Source: a virus. From it: a stretch of DNA of 38,685 bases. The stretch covers positions 1 through 38,685 of the IMG/VR virus record IMGVR_UViG_3300022707_000592; one strand, written 5' to 3'. The translations under genes were made by a program, and so were the position numbers. The notes under the pieces are model-generated. The model ran no database searches. It had not been told where the DNA came from and was given only the letters and a program-made list of their open reading frames with translations. This document shows, one piece after another, positions 16,422 to 24,034 of this stretch (within the stretch, counting starts at the first letter, position 1; each line of letters opens with the position of its first letter).

Positions 16422-16703
16422 TTAGTCAAAAAAGTTAGGGTCTTCTGCTAACGCTTTCTTGTACTTCTTTAATTGACCTTCAATAAACATGGTAGCTGTA
16501 TCTATGCTCTTGTATGGGTTTCCCATAATGTCTGTGTAACCTTTAGATACCTCTTCCTTTATCTCTTCAGGGGGTACTGCTACTGATATGTAAATGTTGT
16601 TCCAATAGACACCTGCGATGTCACTGTGATTTGGGTTTATTCTAATGTTGAGATCAGGATCAATCTCTGTCTGTATCTTCTTCTCAAAGTCAATGATTTT
16701 CAT
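16422..16703 (-). CDS. hypothetical protein downstream of capsid
   Basis: 93 residues from the preferred ATG at 16703 (MKIIDFEKKIQTE), whose ATTATG context matches other starts; a GTG three codons upstream is possible. It has an acidic N-terminal region, central hydrophobic strands (GVYWNNIYISVAVPPEE) and a helical C-terminus. It is the first gene after the capsid, behind a pair of overlapping hairpins. No recognised family. Confidence 0.6.
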   Translation of the reverse strand: MKIIDFEKKIQTEIDPDLNIRINPNHSDIAGVYWNNIYISVAVPPEEIKEEVSKGYTDIMGNPYKSIDTATMFIEGQLKKYKKALAEDPNFFD

Positions 16704-16738
16704 AATAGCCACATATATTAATTGTTAATAGTTTATTT

Positions 16739-16778
16739 TCAGAGTATTGGGGAGATTACTCTGACATACCCCCCAATA
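16739..16778. promoter_or_regulatory. two mutually exclusive hairpins downstream of the capsid gene
   Basis: Hairpin 1 pairs TCAGAGTA (16739-16746) with TACTCTGA (16757-16764). Hairpin 2 pairs TATTGGGG (16745-16752) with CCCCAATA (16771-16778). Both are perfect 8-bp stems and share bases, so only one can form. There is no strong T-tract for simple termination. The arrangement suits attenuation, RNA processing or protection of the capsid message end. Confidence 0.6.
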
Positions 16779-16793
16779 AACAAACTGATTAGT

Positions 16794-17732
16794 TTAGACG
16801 TTTGCACCTAGACTAGCTGCTGTTCGTAGTTCGATTAACCAAGCTGAGTTAAGAACTTTGGCAACGAAGAATGCCTTCCAGCCAACTGTACTAAATAAGT
16901 CCAGTGGGTTAGAAGTATCTCCTACACCTGGGTTCTTTACAATAACTCGTGGGCCGTTTTGACCTGCTAGATCAAGAATACCATAAGCATGCTTTCCGAA
17001 GATAAAAGTATTGTAGATGTCTACGTTACCTGAACCTGCGTTTGCTGATAGTTGTTCGTTGTCAGCTTCAAAGAATTTGATTCCATGAAGCATTCCAATT
17101 TCACCATTCTTAATAAATTCTGATGTAGTGTAACGATTAGCGTCAAGCCATTCTGTATCACCACGTAGGTCAACTGCTACAGTCACAGGAATAATAGCAT
17201 AGTATATATTCCCTTCAAATTTGATAGCTTTTGCAAGTTTTAGAGTTCGTACTGCTGCACGAAGTTCTACACCATCAAGGATGTCTGTTGCTGTCACAGC
17301 AGTCAAATCGAGACTATTCACGATCTGTGCTGTTCCACCTCCTGTTAATTCTAATTTGATTAAGTTGTCAATAGATTCACCAGCATTCTGTCCCATTATA
17401 TCAACTTGTTCTTTCAATCCTTCATCGATTGAAGTTAGTTCATATAGGTCAGATGACTGTGTGAATGTTGCATATTCTACTGCTATTGCTGAAACAACAG
17501 TTGTAGACATAGCAACTGAGCTAGGGTTTGAACCTTCAGTAATACCTGTAGTGATAAGTGCTAGTGGAGTCATTCTGTTCCACTTAACTGTCTTACCAAG
17601 GTTTCGACCAATTCTCTTTACTTGCGCTCCAACAGCATATACTAATACTGCTTTAGCCCTTTCTAGGAAAACTGTGTCGAAAAAGGTACTCATATGATCC
17701 GTCAAACCCGTTGTTAAGTTATCTGAAGCCAT
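16794..17732 (-). CDS. major capsid protein, N4-gp56 family-like
   Basis: 312 residues from ATG at 17732 (MASDNLTTGLTDHMSTFFDTVFLERA); nine further in-frame codons upstream are less likely. Hallmarks of the N4-gp56 capsid group: the LxxxLxxxMxxFFDxxxLxxA start, AVGAQVKRIGRNLGKTVKWNRMTPL, TTGITEGSNPSSVAMSTTVVSAIAVEYATFTQSSDL, and the central GESIDNLIKLELTGG. It forms the HK97-fold icosahedral shell. The gene follows the scaffold-like gene and precedes overlapping hairpins, as expected for a strongly expressed late gene. Confidence 0.9.
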   Translation of the reverse strand: MASDNLTTGLTDHMSTFFDTVFLERAKAVLVYAVGAQVKRIGRNLGKTVKWNRMTPLALITTGITEGSNPSSVAMSTTVVSAIAVEYATFTQSSDLYELTSIDEGLKEQVDIMGQNAGESIDNLIKLELTGGGTAQIVNSLDLTAVTATDILDGVELRAAVRTLKLAKAIKFEGNIYYAIIPVTVAVDLRGDTEWLDANRYTTSEFIKNGEIGMLHGIKFFEADNEQLSANAGSGNVDIYNTFIFGKHAYGILDLAGQNGPRVIVKNPGVGDTSNPLDLFSTVGWKAFFVAKVLNSAWLIELRTAASLGANV

Positions 17733-17770
17733 TTTGTTTAGCCCTCTGCGGACTAACAACTACCATGTAA

Positions 17771-18277
17771 TTATTGGTCTGCGTGGGGTAGTAACTTCTC
17801 CTGCTCTGCTGCTGTCATCTTGCGTTGGTCATCAAGTGTAAGAGATGTCTCTGTACCTGATTTAGTAGACGCATCAATGTTTGCAGCTTTCGCAGCTTCA
17901 TGTTGTGCCACCATCTCGTCAACAACTTTCTTGCCAACGGGATTCTTCATGAACTTCTTGCCACCTAATTCCATGATGTCATCCAAGATTTCTTCTGGGT
18001 AACCATCAATCTTTAAGTCCATTCGTTCCAACATTTCTGCTGAAGAGGCAGGAGTATCTTTAGTAATAGTTGTATCTGATGGTTTAAGTTCATCAAGCTC
18101 GTCCTGTAATCGTTTTGTTTCATCCTTAGCTAACTTCTCATTAGTCTCTGCGATTTCAGCACGTTTCTTTTGATTCTTATAACGAGTATCTTCATCTAAG
18201 TTGTCTTCTTTATCGATGTTATCAACTTCATCGTCTTGAACTACGGTATCAAGAGTCCCTGTATCTTCTTCTGACAT
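17771..18277 (-). CDS. capsid scaffolding-like protein
   Basis: 168 residues, strongly acidic N-terminus (MSEEDTGTLDTVVQDDEVDNIDKEDNLDED), then a lysine/glutamate coiled coil (RYKNQKKRAEIAETNEKLAKDETKRLQDELDEL, about 32-64) and a helical C-terminal half. Composition, size and location directly before the capsid gene match scaffolding proteins that guide procapsid assembly. Scaffolds diverge rapidly, so no family match is claimed. A conserved 34-nt hairpin element lies 45 nt upstream of its start. Confidence 0.7.
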   Translation of the reverse strand: MSEEDTGTLDTVVQDDEVDNIDKEDNLDEDTRYKNQKKRAEIAETNEKLAKDETKRLQDELDELKPSDTTITKDTPASSAEMLERMDLKIDGYPEEILDDIMELGGKKFMKNPVGKKVVDEMVAQHEAAKAANIDASTKSGTETSLTLDDQRKMTAAEQEKLLPHADQ

Positions 18278-18297
18278 AATTAAAGCTATTTATTTAG

Positions 18298-18314
18298 GTT
18301 GTTAGCTACAACCA
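18298..18314. promoter_or_regulatory. hairpin in leader of scaffold-like gene
   Basis: GGTTGT (18298-18303) pairs with ACAACC (18309-18314) around loop TAGCT. It lies between the conserved 34-nt element and the scaffold start at 18277, so the leader of the scaffold-capsid message would carry two stem-loops in tandem. No T-tract follows on the minus strand. Confidence 0.45.
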
Positions 18315-18321
18315 TTACGTC

Positions 18322-18355
18322 TAATAATGACTTTTTATACGGAAGTCTAACCGAT
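18322..18355. promoter_or_regulatory. conserved 34-nt hairpin element, copy 2 (upstream of scaffold-capsid)
   Basis: Read on the plus strand: TAATAAT, stem GACTT, 9-nt loop TTTATACGG, stem AAGTC, then TAACCGAT. Copy 1 lies at 19893-19926. Differences between copies fall almost wholly in the stem, and pairing is kept. It sits in the gap between the 34-residue microgene stop (18359) and the scaffold-like gene. A late promoter, an RNA processing site or an operator are all plausible. Confidence 0.65.
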
Positions 18356-18358
18356 ACG

Positions 18359-18463
18359 CTACAACCTGTTTGCTGTAGCCCTGCTAACTGTGTTACGTGA
18401 AACTGGAATACTTCCAATTACTCGTCTTATAGCAGCTCTTTGTCCTTCTTTTGTTTGAGCCAT
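18359..18463 (-). CDS. 34-residue microprotein of the VIGxxPV family
   Basis: Reads MAQTKEGQRAAIRR then VIGSIPVSRNTV and ends TANRL. The core VIGSIPVSRN is shared with the proteins at 18656-18832 (VIGNVPVARN) and 18857-19006 (VIGSVPVAQN), so the three form a small paralogous family. It is coded by the same strand as its neighbours and begins with ATG at 18463 in an AT-rich context. The last codons form one arm of a hairpin (GGCTAC...GTAGC). Function unknown; a minor head peptide or scaffold/portal partner is a guess from location. Confidence 0.65.
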   Translation of the reverse strand: MAQTKEGQRAAIRRVIGSIPVSRNTVSRATANRL

Positions 18464-18488
18464 AGTGTTAGTGGTTTAATCTTCTAAT

Positions 18489-18629
18489 CTATTTACGACC
18501 AAGTGATCTTCCTATCCTTCCTATCTTTCCTATCTTTCCTACTTTTCTAACGGCACTTCTAATCTTCTTTCGTCCTCTACTGCCGATACTACCTATTTTC
18601 TTAATAACTTTCTTTAATTTGTGTGCCAT
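18489..18629 (-). CDS. 46-residue basic Gly-Ile-Gly-Lys repeat microprotein
   Basis: Reads MAHKLKKVIKKIGSIGSRGRKK and continues with a repeat of lysine/arginine-isoleucine-glycine units (KVGKIGKIGRIGRSLGRK). About 40 percent of residues are basic, spaced by glycine and isoleucine as in amphipathic DNA-binding or membrane-active peptides. It lies inside the microgene cluster between a beta-repeat protein and the scaffold. The DNA repeats behind GKIGKIGRIG (AGGAAAGATAGG-type units) suggest recent slippage expansion. No family is recognised. Confidence 0.65.
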   Translation of the reverse strand: MAHKLKKVIKKIGSIGSRGRKKIRSAVRKVGKIGKIGRIGRSLGRK

Positions 18630-18655
18630 ATAAAGAGTTGATTTGAATTAATAAT

Positions 18656-18832
18656 CTATTTAATAGCACCGAATACTCGTTTCTGTACAAGTGGGCCAGC
18701 AGGTTTATCTCTGTCTGTGTTTTTCATGTAGCCAATATCACCACCATGATTCACAAACTCATTTCTTGCTACAGGAACATTTCCTATAACATTATTTATT
18801 CTTCCTCTTGCGTTCTTTGATGTTAAGGGCAT
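18656..18832 (-). CDS. 58-residue microprotein of the VIGxxPV family
   Basis: Reads MPLTSKNARGRINN then VIGNVPVARNEFVNHGG and ends VQKRVFGAIK. It shares the V-I-G-x-V-P-V-A-x-N core with the proteins at 18359-18463 and 18857-19006, in each case near residues 14-26. Start ATG at 18832, gap of 24 nt to the previous gene. The C-terminal VFGAIK tail is unique to it. Probably a late virion-associated peptide; the function is unknown. Confidence 0.65.
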   Translation of the reverse strand: MPLTSKNARGRINNVIGNVPVARNEFVNHGGDIGYMKNTDRDKPAGPLVQKRVFGAIK

Positions 18833-18856
18833 AGATGAATGTGGTTAATTAATAAT

Positions 18857-19006
18857 CTACGATGGTTTCTTTCCTTGTTGTATAAGGTCAGAAATAGATA
18901 GTTTCTTTGAGGCAAATTTCCGCAGTTTGTTCTGTGCTACTGGAACTGATCCAATAACCTCCTGAACTGCTGATTCTGCTCCTTTTTGTGGTTGGGATAC
19001 AGTCAT
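18857..19006 (-). CDS. 49-residue microprotein of the VIGxxPV family
   Basis: Reads MTVSQPQKGAESAVQE then VIGSVPVAQNKLRKFASKK and ends LIQQGKKPS. It shares the VIGSVPVAQN core with two neighbours. The conserved start-to-core spacing, same strand and regular 24-27-nt gaps argue that this is a real gene set rather than chance frames. It lies 24 nt after the 279-residue beta-repeat protein. Confidence 0.65.
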   Translation of the reverse strand: MTVSQPQKGAESAVQEVIGSVPVAQNKLRKFASKKLSISDLIQQGKKPS

Positions 19007-19030
19007 AAATGAATATGTTTAATTGATAAT

Positions 19031-19870
19031 TTAAGCTGTTCTAGTAAATGTGAAGGCGGTTGCACTTGAGAACATCAATGTGAACCTTGCTTGACCTGTT
19101 ACTCCATTTGCCACAGTTAGCTGACTTGCTGGTGCGGTATCTCCTAAATCTGAGAGAATACCATTAGTTGATACTGCGATTGTCACAGTGTTAGAACCTG
19201 CTGTATTGTCGATATACAATTCGTGAATTGTACCTTGAACTGCTCCAAGCTCTGTACCCAAGTCTGTTCCTGTTGGAAGAGTAATGGTAGTACCTGCACC
19301 TGAAGTTGAAGTTATATAACCTGTTCCAACCTGTGCTGCTGTGGCTGTAGCTGTTGAGTTAATTGCTGCTGTTGTACCATGCTCTTGTAGAAGAGCTGCA
19401 TTAGTAACAACACGCGCATCTCCTTTAGCGTTAAGTTGAAGGTCAATAGTTGTGTCTCCTCCAGTAGCAGCAACACTAGGTGCAACTCCTGTAGCTGCTG
19501 AAGTAATTGTTATCTCATTCACTGATGTAGCTGCTGACGTTAAGATAAGGATTTGTTCTCCTTGATCATTGTGGAACTCTAGTCCCAAATCAGCTTCACT
19601 CTCTACTGAGATAACTGGAACATTACCTGTAGCTGCGTTAGTTATTTTGATGTGGTTTACCGCAGAAGCAGTAACACCAAATTCTACTAACTCGTTTCCG
19701 TTTGAATCATTTATAGATGATCCCTCTGCTTGCGAACCTCCAGTTTCAAGTGCAACAGTAATCTTATCTCCAGCATCAGTGATTGTGAACACTGCTGTTC
19801 CTGAATCTAAGAAATCGATTGTCTGTCCATCTGCAACTTTTGCTCCGTCTTTCAATATGGTTAATGACAT
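19031..19870 (-). CDS. beta-repeat virion protein (head fibre / decoration candidate)
   Basis: 279 residues, acidic and T/A/G-rich. Two tandem repeats are visible: GVTASAVNHIKITNAATGNVPVI (about 65-87) and SAATSVNEITITSAATGVAPSV (about 111-132), each followed by a G/D-rich turn (LEFHNDQGE, LQLNAKGD). The C-terminal half has a beta-sandwich-like pattern ending SATAFTFTRTA. Position between portal and scaffold suggests a head decoration or head-fibre protein exposed on the capsid. A conserved 34-nt hairpin element sits 23 nt upstream of its ATG at 19870. Confidence 0.6.
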   Translation of the reverse strand: MSLTILKDGAKVADGQTIDFLDSGTAVFTITDAGDKITVALETGGSQAEGSSINDSNGNELVEFGVTASAVNHIKITNAATGNVPVISVESEADLGLEFHNDQGEQILILTSAATSVNEITITSAATGVAPSVAATGGDTTIDLQLNAKGDARVVTNAALLQEHGTTAAINSTATATAAQVGTGYITSTSGAGTTITLPTGTDLGTELGAVQGTIHELYIDNTAGSNTVTIAVSTNGILSDLGDTAPASQLTVANGVTGQARFTLMFSSATAFTFTRTA

Positions 19871-19892
19871 ATATTAATAATTGTTTAACTTA

Positions 19893-19926
19893 TAATAATC
19901 GTTTTTTAAACGGAAGCGTAACCGAT
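19893..19926. promoter_or_regulatory. conserved 34-nt hairpin element, copy 1 (upstream of decoration-like gene)
   Basis: Plus-strand reading: TAATAAT, stem CGTTT, 9-nt loop TTTAAACGG, stem AAGCG, then TAACCGAT. It matches copy 2 (18322-18355) at about 28 of 34 positions. The two outer stem pairs differ on both arms (C-G and G-C here, G-C and A-T there) while staying complementary, so the hairpin itself appears to be conserved. It fills the gap between two genes. Confidence 0.65.
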
Positions 19927-19929
19927 GTT

Positions 19930-20172
19930 TTATTCGTAACTTATTTTGGGTGTTGTGTTCTTCACTCTTGCTGCCTCAAAGGCGTTTAATAGTGATTGGA
20001 TATCTAATGCGATTCGTTTCCGTGCTATCAGCTCTGCATGTACTACTCCTGATGGGAGTTCAGTATCTATTGACGATACGTCTGTCTCATGTTCAAAGTG
20101 TTCCATAATGAACTTCTCCATCATTGGCCATTGTTCATCCATTATGAATTTGTCTATTAGGTTCTGATCCAT
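19930..20172 (-). CDS. hypothetical protein following portal
   Basis: 80 residues, helical pattern (MDQNLIDKFIMDEQWPMMEKFIMEHFEHETDVSS, then AELIARKRIALDIQSLLNAFEAARV). It starts one base after the portal stop (TAATATG). Small helical proteins after the portal are often assembly or head-protein partners, but no family is recognised here. Confidence 0.6.
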   Translation of the reverse strand: MDQNLIDKFIMDEQWPMMEKFIMEHFEHETDVSSIDTELPSGVVHAELIARKRIALDIQSLLNAFEAARVKNTTPKISYE

Positions 20173-20173
20173 A

Positions 20174-22060
20174 TTATCCTACCTTTGCTAACTGTTTCTC
20201 TGTCTCGTCTTCTTGTGGTTCTATCTGGGGCAATCGACCTCCCTCTTGAGGCTGCTCCGCAGCTTTAACTTCTCGTCTTGCAAATGCCATCTCTAGCTTT
20301 GCTACATCAATCCCTATCTCCTTTCCGTAGTTAGTTACAAGTAGTCTGTTTACAGGGTCACTAAGAGCTTCTGGGTTCTGTATTAGCTGGAAGAATTGAA
20401 GTGTGTTGTTAGCTATCTTGGCGATGTCTTTCTTCTCATTATCAATGTGTACAATTATGTCTCCTAGTCTTTCTCTGTAATATTCCTTTAGGACTTTGGT
20501 GTATCTGTTAGGCCCACTCTTCTTCAACTCTAATGCTAATTCACTCAACAAGTCTTCACCTTCTAGGATGTCTAGTACCTTTCCTTCTTCAATAGCACGT
20601 CTCTTTACTTCTTTAACGAAATTTAGGGCGACCATCTTCTCTTCTATCTTCAGTATGTCTTCTGGTTCTGAAACCATGCGTAGGAAGTGTTCATCGTTTG
20701 AGTCTTTGATAAGTTCTGGGACTACAAAAGGTTTTATGAATATGGTTGAAATGAAGTTAGCAAAGTTCTCTCTCTTCTGTAGATGAATTAATACTTGGTT
20801 GTTGTTCTGAACTACTACGTTAGTAGCTGGTGTTGAGCTAGGTACATCTCCTCCCAATAGGATGTCGTTAGCTGAAGTTAGCTTATCTGCCTGTCCATCA
20901 TAGACTTCTTGTTCAGTGTTGAATGCTGGTAGGTTTCTCTCTTCATTAACAATAGGGGCGATAGAACCTTGGACTTTAGTTCGTAGGACATCTCCGTTCC
21001 TTAAATCAGTGAGTATGTTGTTCAGGATTGTCTTGTCTGCTGACTGGAATAGGTGTAGAGCTGATATTTCCATTGATATACGCTTTTGGTTAGCTAATTC
21101 ATTCTGTCGTGTTTGAGTGGCGTACAGTAGCTCTACAACTCCTAATCCCTGCCAACGTCCTTCAGTCTTGATGTAGTGGGTATCTATGATAGGTACATCA
21201 TCGTTCCAAAATGATTTGAATAGAACAGCTCCATTCTCCTCTGTAGTTGATAAACCTGAAGATGAAATGATAGTTGTGGTGTCTGTTGGGTTAGCTGTGA
21301 TAGTTAAAGTCATTACTTCTTCTTCACTCTTTCCTCCTTCAATCATCTTCTTGGGTAGGAATCCATATCGTTCATACACTTCAACTTGAGGACTTGATAG
21401 GATTTGATTAATTGAGCCATCATCTTCATAAGGACGTTCTGCTGTTGATTTCTTTCCAGCTCTTTCAATCATCCTCTCTACTTCTTTAGCATCCCATCCA
21501 TCCTTAACCTTATCTCTCATCTCCTTAGGAGACATGATGTGTTTGATTGTTGTAAATCTACTAACTTTCACAGATTCTACTGTTGGATCTATAAAGAAGT
21601 TCTTTAGGTCTACGATCTCTGGCTTTCCTTTGGGGTCAATTTTAAGTACCAAACTTCCATAGGTTACTAGGGAACGTGCCATATCGTTTAAGTCTTTAGA
21701 AAGGTTTACTTTCTCTGCATAGCGTAGGAAGTCTTTGTTCAGTAGCTCTATTGCTATCTCTGATGATGGGTCTATTTCATCTAATCTGATGTCCTTTACG
21801 TCAATATCTAAAAAGCGAGTAATAGCATCTACTCTTGGTGCAACTATATTAAAAAATATTCTATCGTCTGTGTCATCATCTTGTCGTAGGACGCTTCTAA
21901 AGGACTCGTGATTGCCAGCAGACATAAAACGTGAATTCATGTACAGGTGGATTCTCTTCACGTTATCGTACTGATTGAAGGTATAACCTTGAACGACCCT
22001 TATATAATTAAATATAAAGTCGTTTATCTCTTGCCTTACTGTTGTGCGTATATCTGACAT
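20174..22060 (-). CDS. portal protein
   Basis: 628 residues from ATG at 22060 (MSDIRTTVRQEINDF); a GTG eleven codons upstream is less likely. Typical portal features: N-terminal helices, IFFNIVAPRVDAITRFLDIDVKDIRL (about 79-104), MARSLVTYGSLVLKIDPKG, a central WQGLGVVELLYATQTRQNELANQKRISMEIS segment (a wing/stem helix), and a C-terminal coiled, E/Q-rich tail that may form the barrel. The protein makes the dodecameric ring through which DNA is packed and ejected. It follows the large terminase, as in most tailed phages. The size is closer to P22- or T7-type portals than to siphovirus ones. Confidence 0.85.
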   Translation of the reverse strand: MSDIRTTVRQEINDFIFNYIRVVQGYTFNQYDNVKRIHLYMNSRFMSAGNHESFRSVLRQDDDTDDRIFFNIVAPRVDAITRFLDIDVKDIRLDEIDPSSEIAIELLNKDFLRYAEKVNLSKDLNDMARSLVTYGSLVLKIDPKGKPEIVDLKNFFIDPTVESVKVSRFTTIKHIMSPKEMRDKVKDGWDAKEVERMIERAGKKSTAERPYEDDGSINQILSSPQVEVYERYGFLPKKMIEGGKSEEEVMTLTITANPTDTTTIISSSGLSTTEENGAVLFKSFWNDDVPIIDTHYIKTEGRWQGLGVVELLYATQTRQNELANQKRISMEISALHLFQSADKTILNNILTDLRNGDVLRTKVQGSIAPIVNEERNLPAFNTEQEVYDGQADKLTSANDILLGGDVPSSTPATNVVVQNNNQVLIHLQKRENFANFISTIFIKPFVVPELIKDSNDEHFLRMVSEPEDILKIEEKMVALNFVKEVKRRAIEEGKVLDILEGEDLLSELALELKKSGPNRYTKVLKEYYRERLGDIIVHIDNEKKDIAKIANNTLQFFQLIQNPEALSDPVNRLLVTNYGKEIGIDVAKLEMAFARREVKAAEQPQEGGRLPQIEPQEDETEKQLAKVG

Positions 22061-22109
22061 CGTGTTAATCGTTGCCGCCACAACAAACAACACAAGTTAT
22101 GTACTAAAA

Positions 22110-23426
22110 TTATATCATGGATGTAGAATTTCTCCTATTTCTCATGATTCTGTCCTCTTGAGCGAAGTCTTCTTGATATACTTTGGTTACAGCCCAATAC
22201 CTCATCATATCTGCACCATGAGAGTTAATATCATGCACTGGTTTGTTCTTATACACTCCTCTCTTCTCATCAAACTCCTTTGTATAACGTCTCAGCCTGC
22301 TAAGCAATAGGGAACATTTCTTCTTATCAAACCATAAAGTAGGGAATCTAATACGCAAAGCATCTATCCCATCTTGAATAGGTAACTTGGGAACTGTGTT
22401 GTAGTCTACTCCAAATCCTTGAGCAGTTTCTTTACGAGTAACACCTGTTCCTAGTTCTCTTACTTCAATATCATGGGGGGCGTGATGTTCAGCATAGACG
22501 TAGTCTTTGTCTTTCATTCGATTGATAGCTTCTTTAAGGGATTCTCCCTCGAACTCATCGTAATCTATCACTCTCCATTGGTTGTGTGCTTTCTGGAAGT
22601 AACCTATGGCAAAGCTGTCAGCTATTCCTAGATCACACCAAGTATAGACTTCAAGCATTGGATCGTAGAGACCTTCAACAATTCTATCTTTAGCATCCCT
22701 TATCTGTGTTCTGTAGTACGAACCTTCAACACCAAAACCTTCCCAACTTCCATCCCTCCAAGCTCTACGAAGTTCCTCATCTTTAATGGCTTCAATTTTT
22801 TTAACATACTTAGGATCGGATTCCATTAAAACCTGATTATCATCCATTGTTGATGGAACAAACACTCTTGTTAAATCACCATCTTCATTAACAGTTTTAT
22901 ATATTTTATCCATATCTGGTATATCAGGAATACTCCATCTCTCTTTAACCCATTCATAGCCAGCACCATCTGGGTTTGTTGTACAAAATATTTGAGACTT
23001 GATCCCCATAACTGTTGAACGACAAGAAGCTAAAAGTTTCTCATAGTTACTCTCTCGTGAGATGTGAGTGAGTTCTTCTATCAATATCTTCTGGTATTCA
23101 TGACCTTGGTACTTTTGGTAAGCATCTTTGTCAGCTAAGTGTCCTGTTTTAATGATAGCTCCTGAAGGAAATGTAAACTTGTCTCCAGTAAACCTACCAC
23201 CAGCTCCACTATAAAAATCTTTTGCTCTATCTATCCAGTCAGAAAGATCAACAGCATGTTGACGAATTACTAATGCTCTATACTTTGGTTTATCTAAATC
23301 ATACATCAACCATGCCATTCCAGCGTCAGTCTTTCCTCCACCTCTTGCTCCTCCATAGAGAATCTCATCTTCTATTCTACGAAGAACTATCTCTTGTTTC
23401 GGTTGTGGTTTCCATTTTATCTTCAT
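22110..23426 (-). CDS. terL: terminase large subunit
   Basis: 438 residues. The ATPase domain has Walker A GGARGGGKT (25-33), Walker B ILIEE (114-118) and the coupling segment SQIFCTTNPDG (about 144-154). The nuclease domain shows WCDLGIADSFAIG (D265), VYAEHHAPHD (acidic E313) and HDINSHGADMMRYW (D399, D406), the usual metal-binding acids of the RNase H-like fold. It pumps DNA into the procapsid and cuts the concatemer. The first 50 bp overlap the end of the small-subunit gene, indicating coupled translation. Confidence 0.93.
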   Translation of the reverse strand: MKIKWKPQPKQEIVLRRIEDEILYGGARGGGKTDAGMAWLMYDLDKPKYRALVIRQHAVDLSDWIDRAKDFYSGAGGRFTGDKFTFPSGAIIKTGHLADKDAYQKYQGHEYQKILIEELTHISRESNYEKLLASCRSTVMGIKSQIFCTTNPDGAGYEWVKERWSIPDIPDMDKIYKTVNEDGDLTRVFVPSTMDDNQVLMESDPKYVKKIEAIKDEELRRAWRDGSWEGFGVEGSYYRTQIRDAKDRIVEGLYDPMLEVYTWCDLGIADSFAIGYFQKAHNQWRVIDYDEFEGESLKEAINRMKDKDYVYAEHHAPHDIEVRELGTGVTRKETAQGFGVDYNTVPKLPIQDGIDALRIRFPTLWFDKKKCSLLLSRLRRYTKEFDEKRGVYKNKPVHDINSHGADMMRYWAVTKVYQEDFAQEDRIMRNRRNSTSMI

Positions 23427-23784
23427 TTTTCTGGGGAATTACTACAACACCAGTTGGTAGTCTCTCATCATTACTTGTGATGTCTGACTTCTCTTTGTAG
23501 CCATGATTGTGTAGAGCTAGTTTAGAAATGGTTGAATTGTAATCTCCTGAAAGCCCTTTAAACAATAGACTTTTCTCCTGTTTAGCATTCATTTCCCCTA
23601 ACGTGTTGGAAAACTGGTCATGTTGAGAAGCCCATTCATAGAGTGTTGTCTTATTTACTTTTAAATATAAAGCCATACCTGCTGCCATTGGGAACAAGTC
23701 ATTCTCTTTTAAATATTCTGATTCAACATAAGCATCTGCTTTAGTTTGCATCTCTTCATTGTATTTAGTAGGTCTTCCTGTCAT
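23377..23784 (-). CDS. terminase small subunit (DNA-packaging gp3-like)
   Basis: 135 residues starting MTGRPTKYNEEMQTKADAYVES. The GRPTKY start and a helix-turn-helix-like LYLKVNKTTLYEWASQHDQFSNTL are followed by EKSLLFKGLSGDYNSTISKLALHNHGYKEKSD; this order is typical of phage small terminases of the gp3/homeodomain-like type. It recognises the packaging site and activates the large subunit. Overlap with terL and position at the head of the morphogenesis genes support the call. Confidence 0.85.
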   Translation of the reverse strand: MTGRPTKYNEEMQTKADAYVESEYLKENDLFPMAAGMALYLKVNKTTLYEWASQHDQFSNTLGEMNAKQEKSLLFKGLSGDYNSTISKLALHNHGYKEKSDITSNDERLPTGVVVIPQKNEDKMETTTETRDSSS

Positions 23785-23819
23785 GTTGTCATTATGACAT
23801 ATCTAAATGCTTTTGGGAA

Positions 23820-23993
23820 TTATTTAATCACTGTCTCCATCTCTTCGTGATTAGGTAGGGTTGCTTTAGCTTCATCCATGTTTCTGAAAGTTCTTTGTAC
23901 TACGTTGTTAATAACGTGTCGTACTCTTCCATCCTTCATGTGGATTAGTTGTGATGTAGCTTTCTTTGTCTTTACGGGTTTTTTTGTAGCCAT
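23820..23993 (-). CDS. 57-residue hypothetical basic protein
   Basis: Reads MATKKPVKTKKATSQL, then IHMKDGRVRHVINNVVQRTFRNMDEAKATL. A lysine-rich start is followed by a small beta-alpha pattern. Start ATG at 23993, stop 35 nt before the small terminase. It may be an early-late boundary gene; no family is recognised. Confidence 0.6.
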   Translation of the reverse strand: MATKKPVKTKKATSQLIHMKDGRVRHVINNVVQRTFRNMDEAKATLPNHEEMETVIK

Positions 23994-24034
23994 ATTTTAT
24001 TATAGGTTACTAATAATGATTAAAGTATATCATA

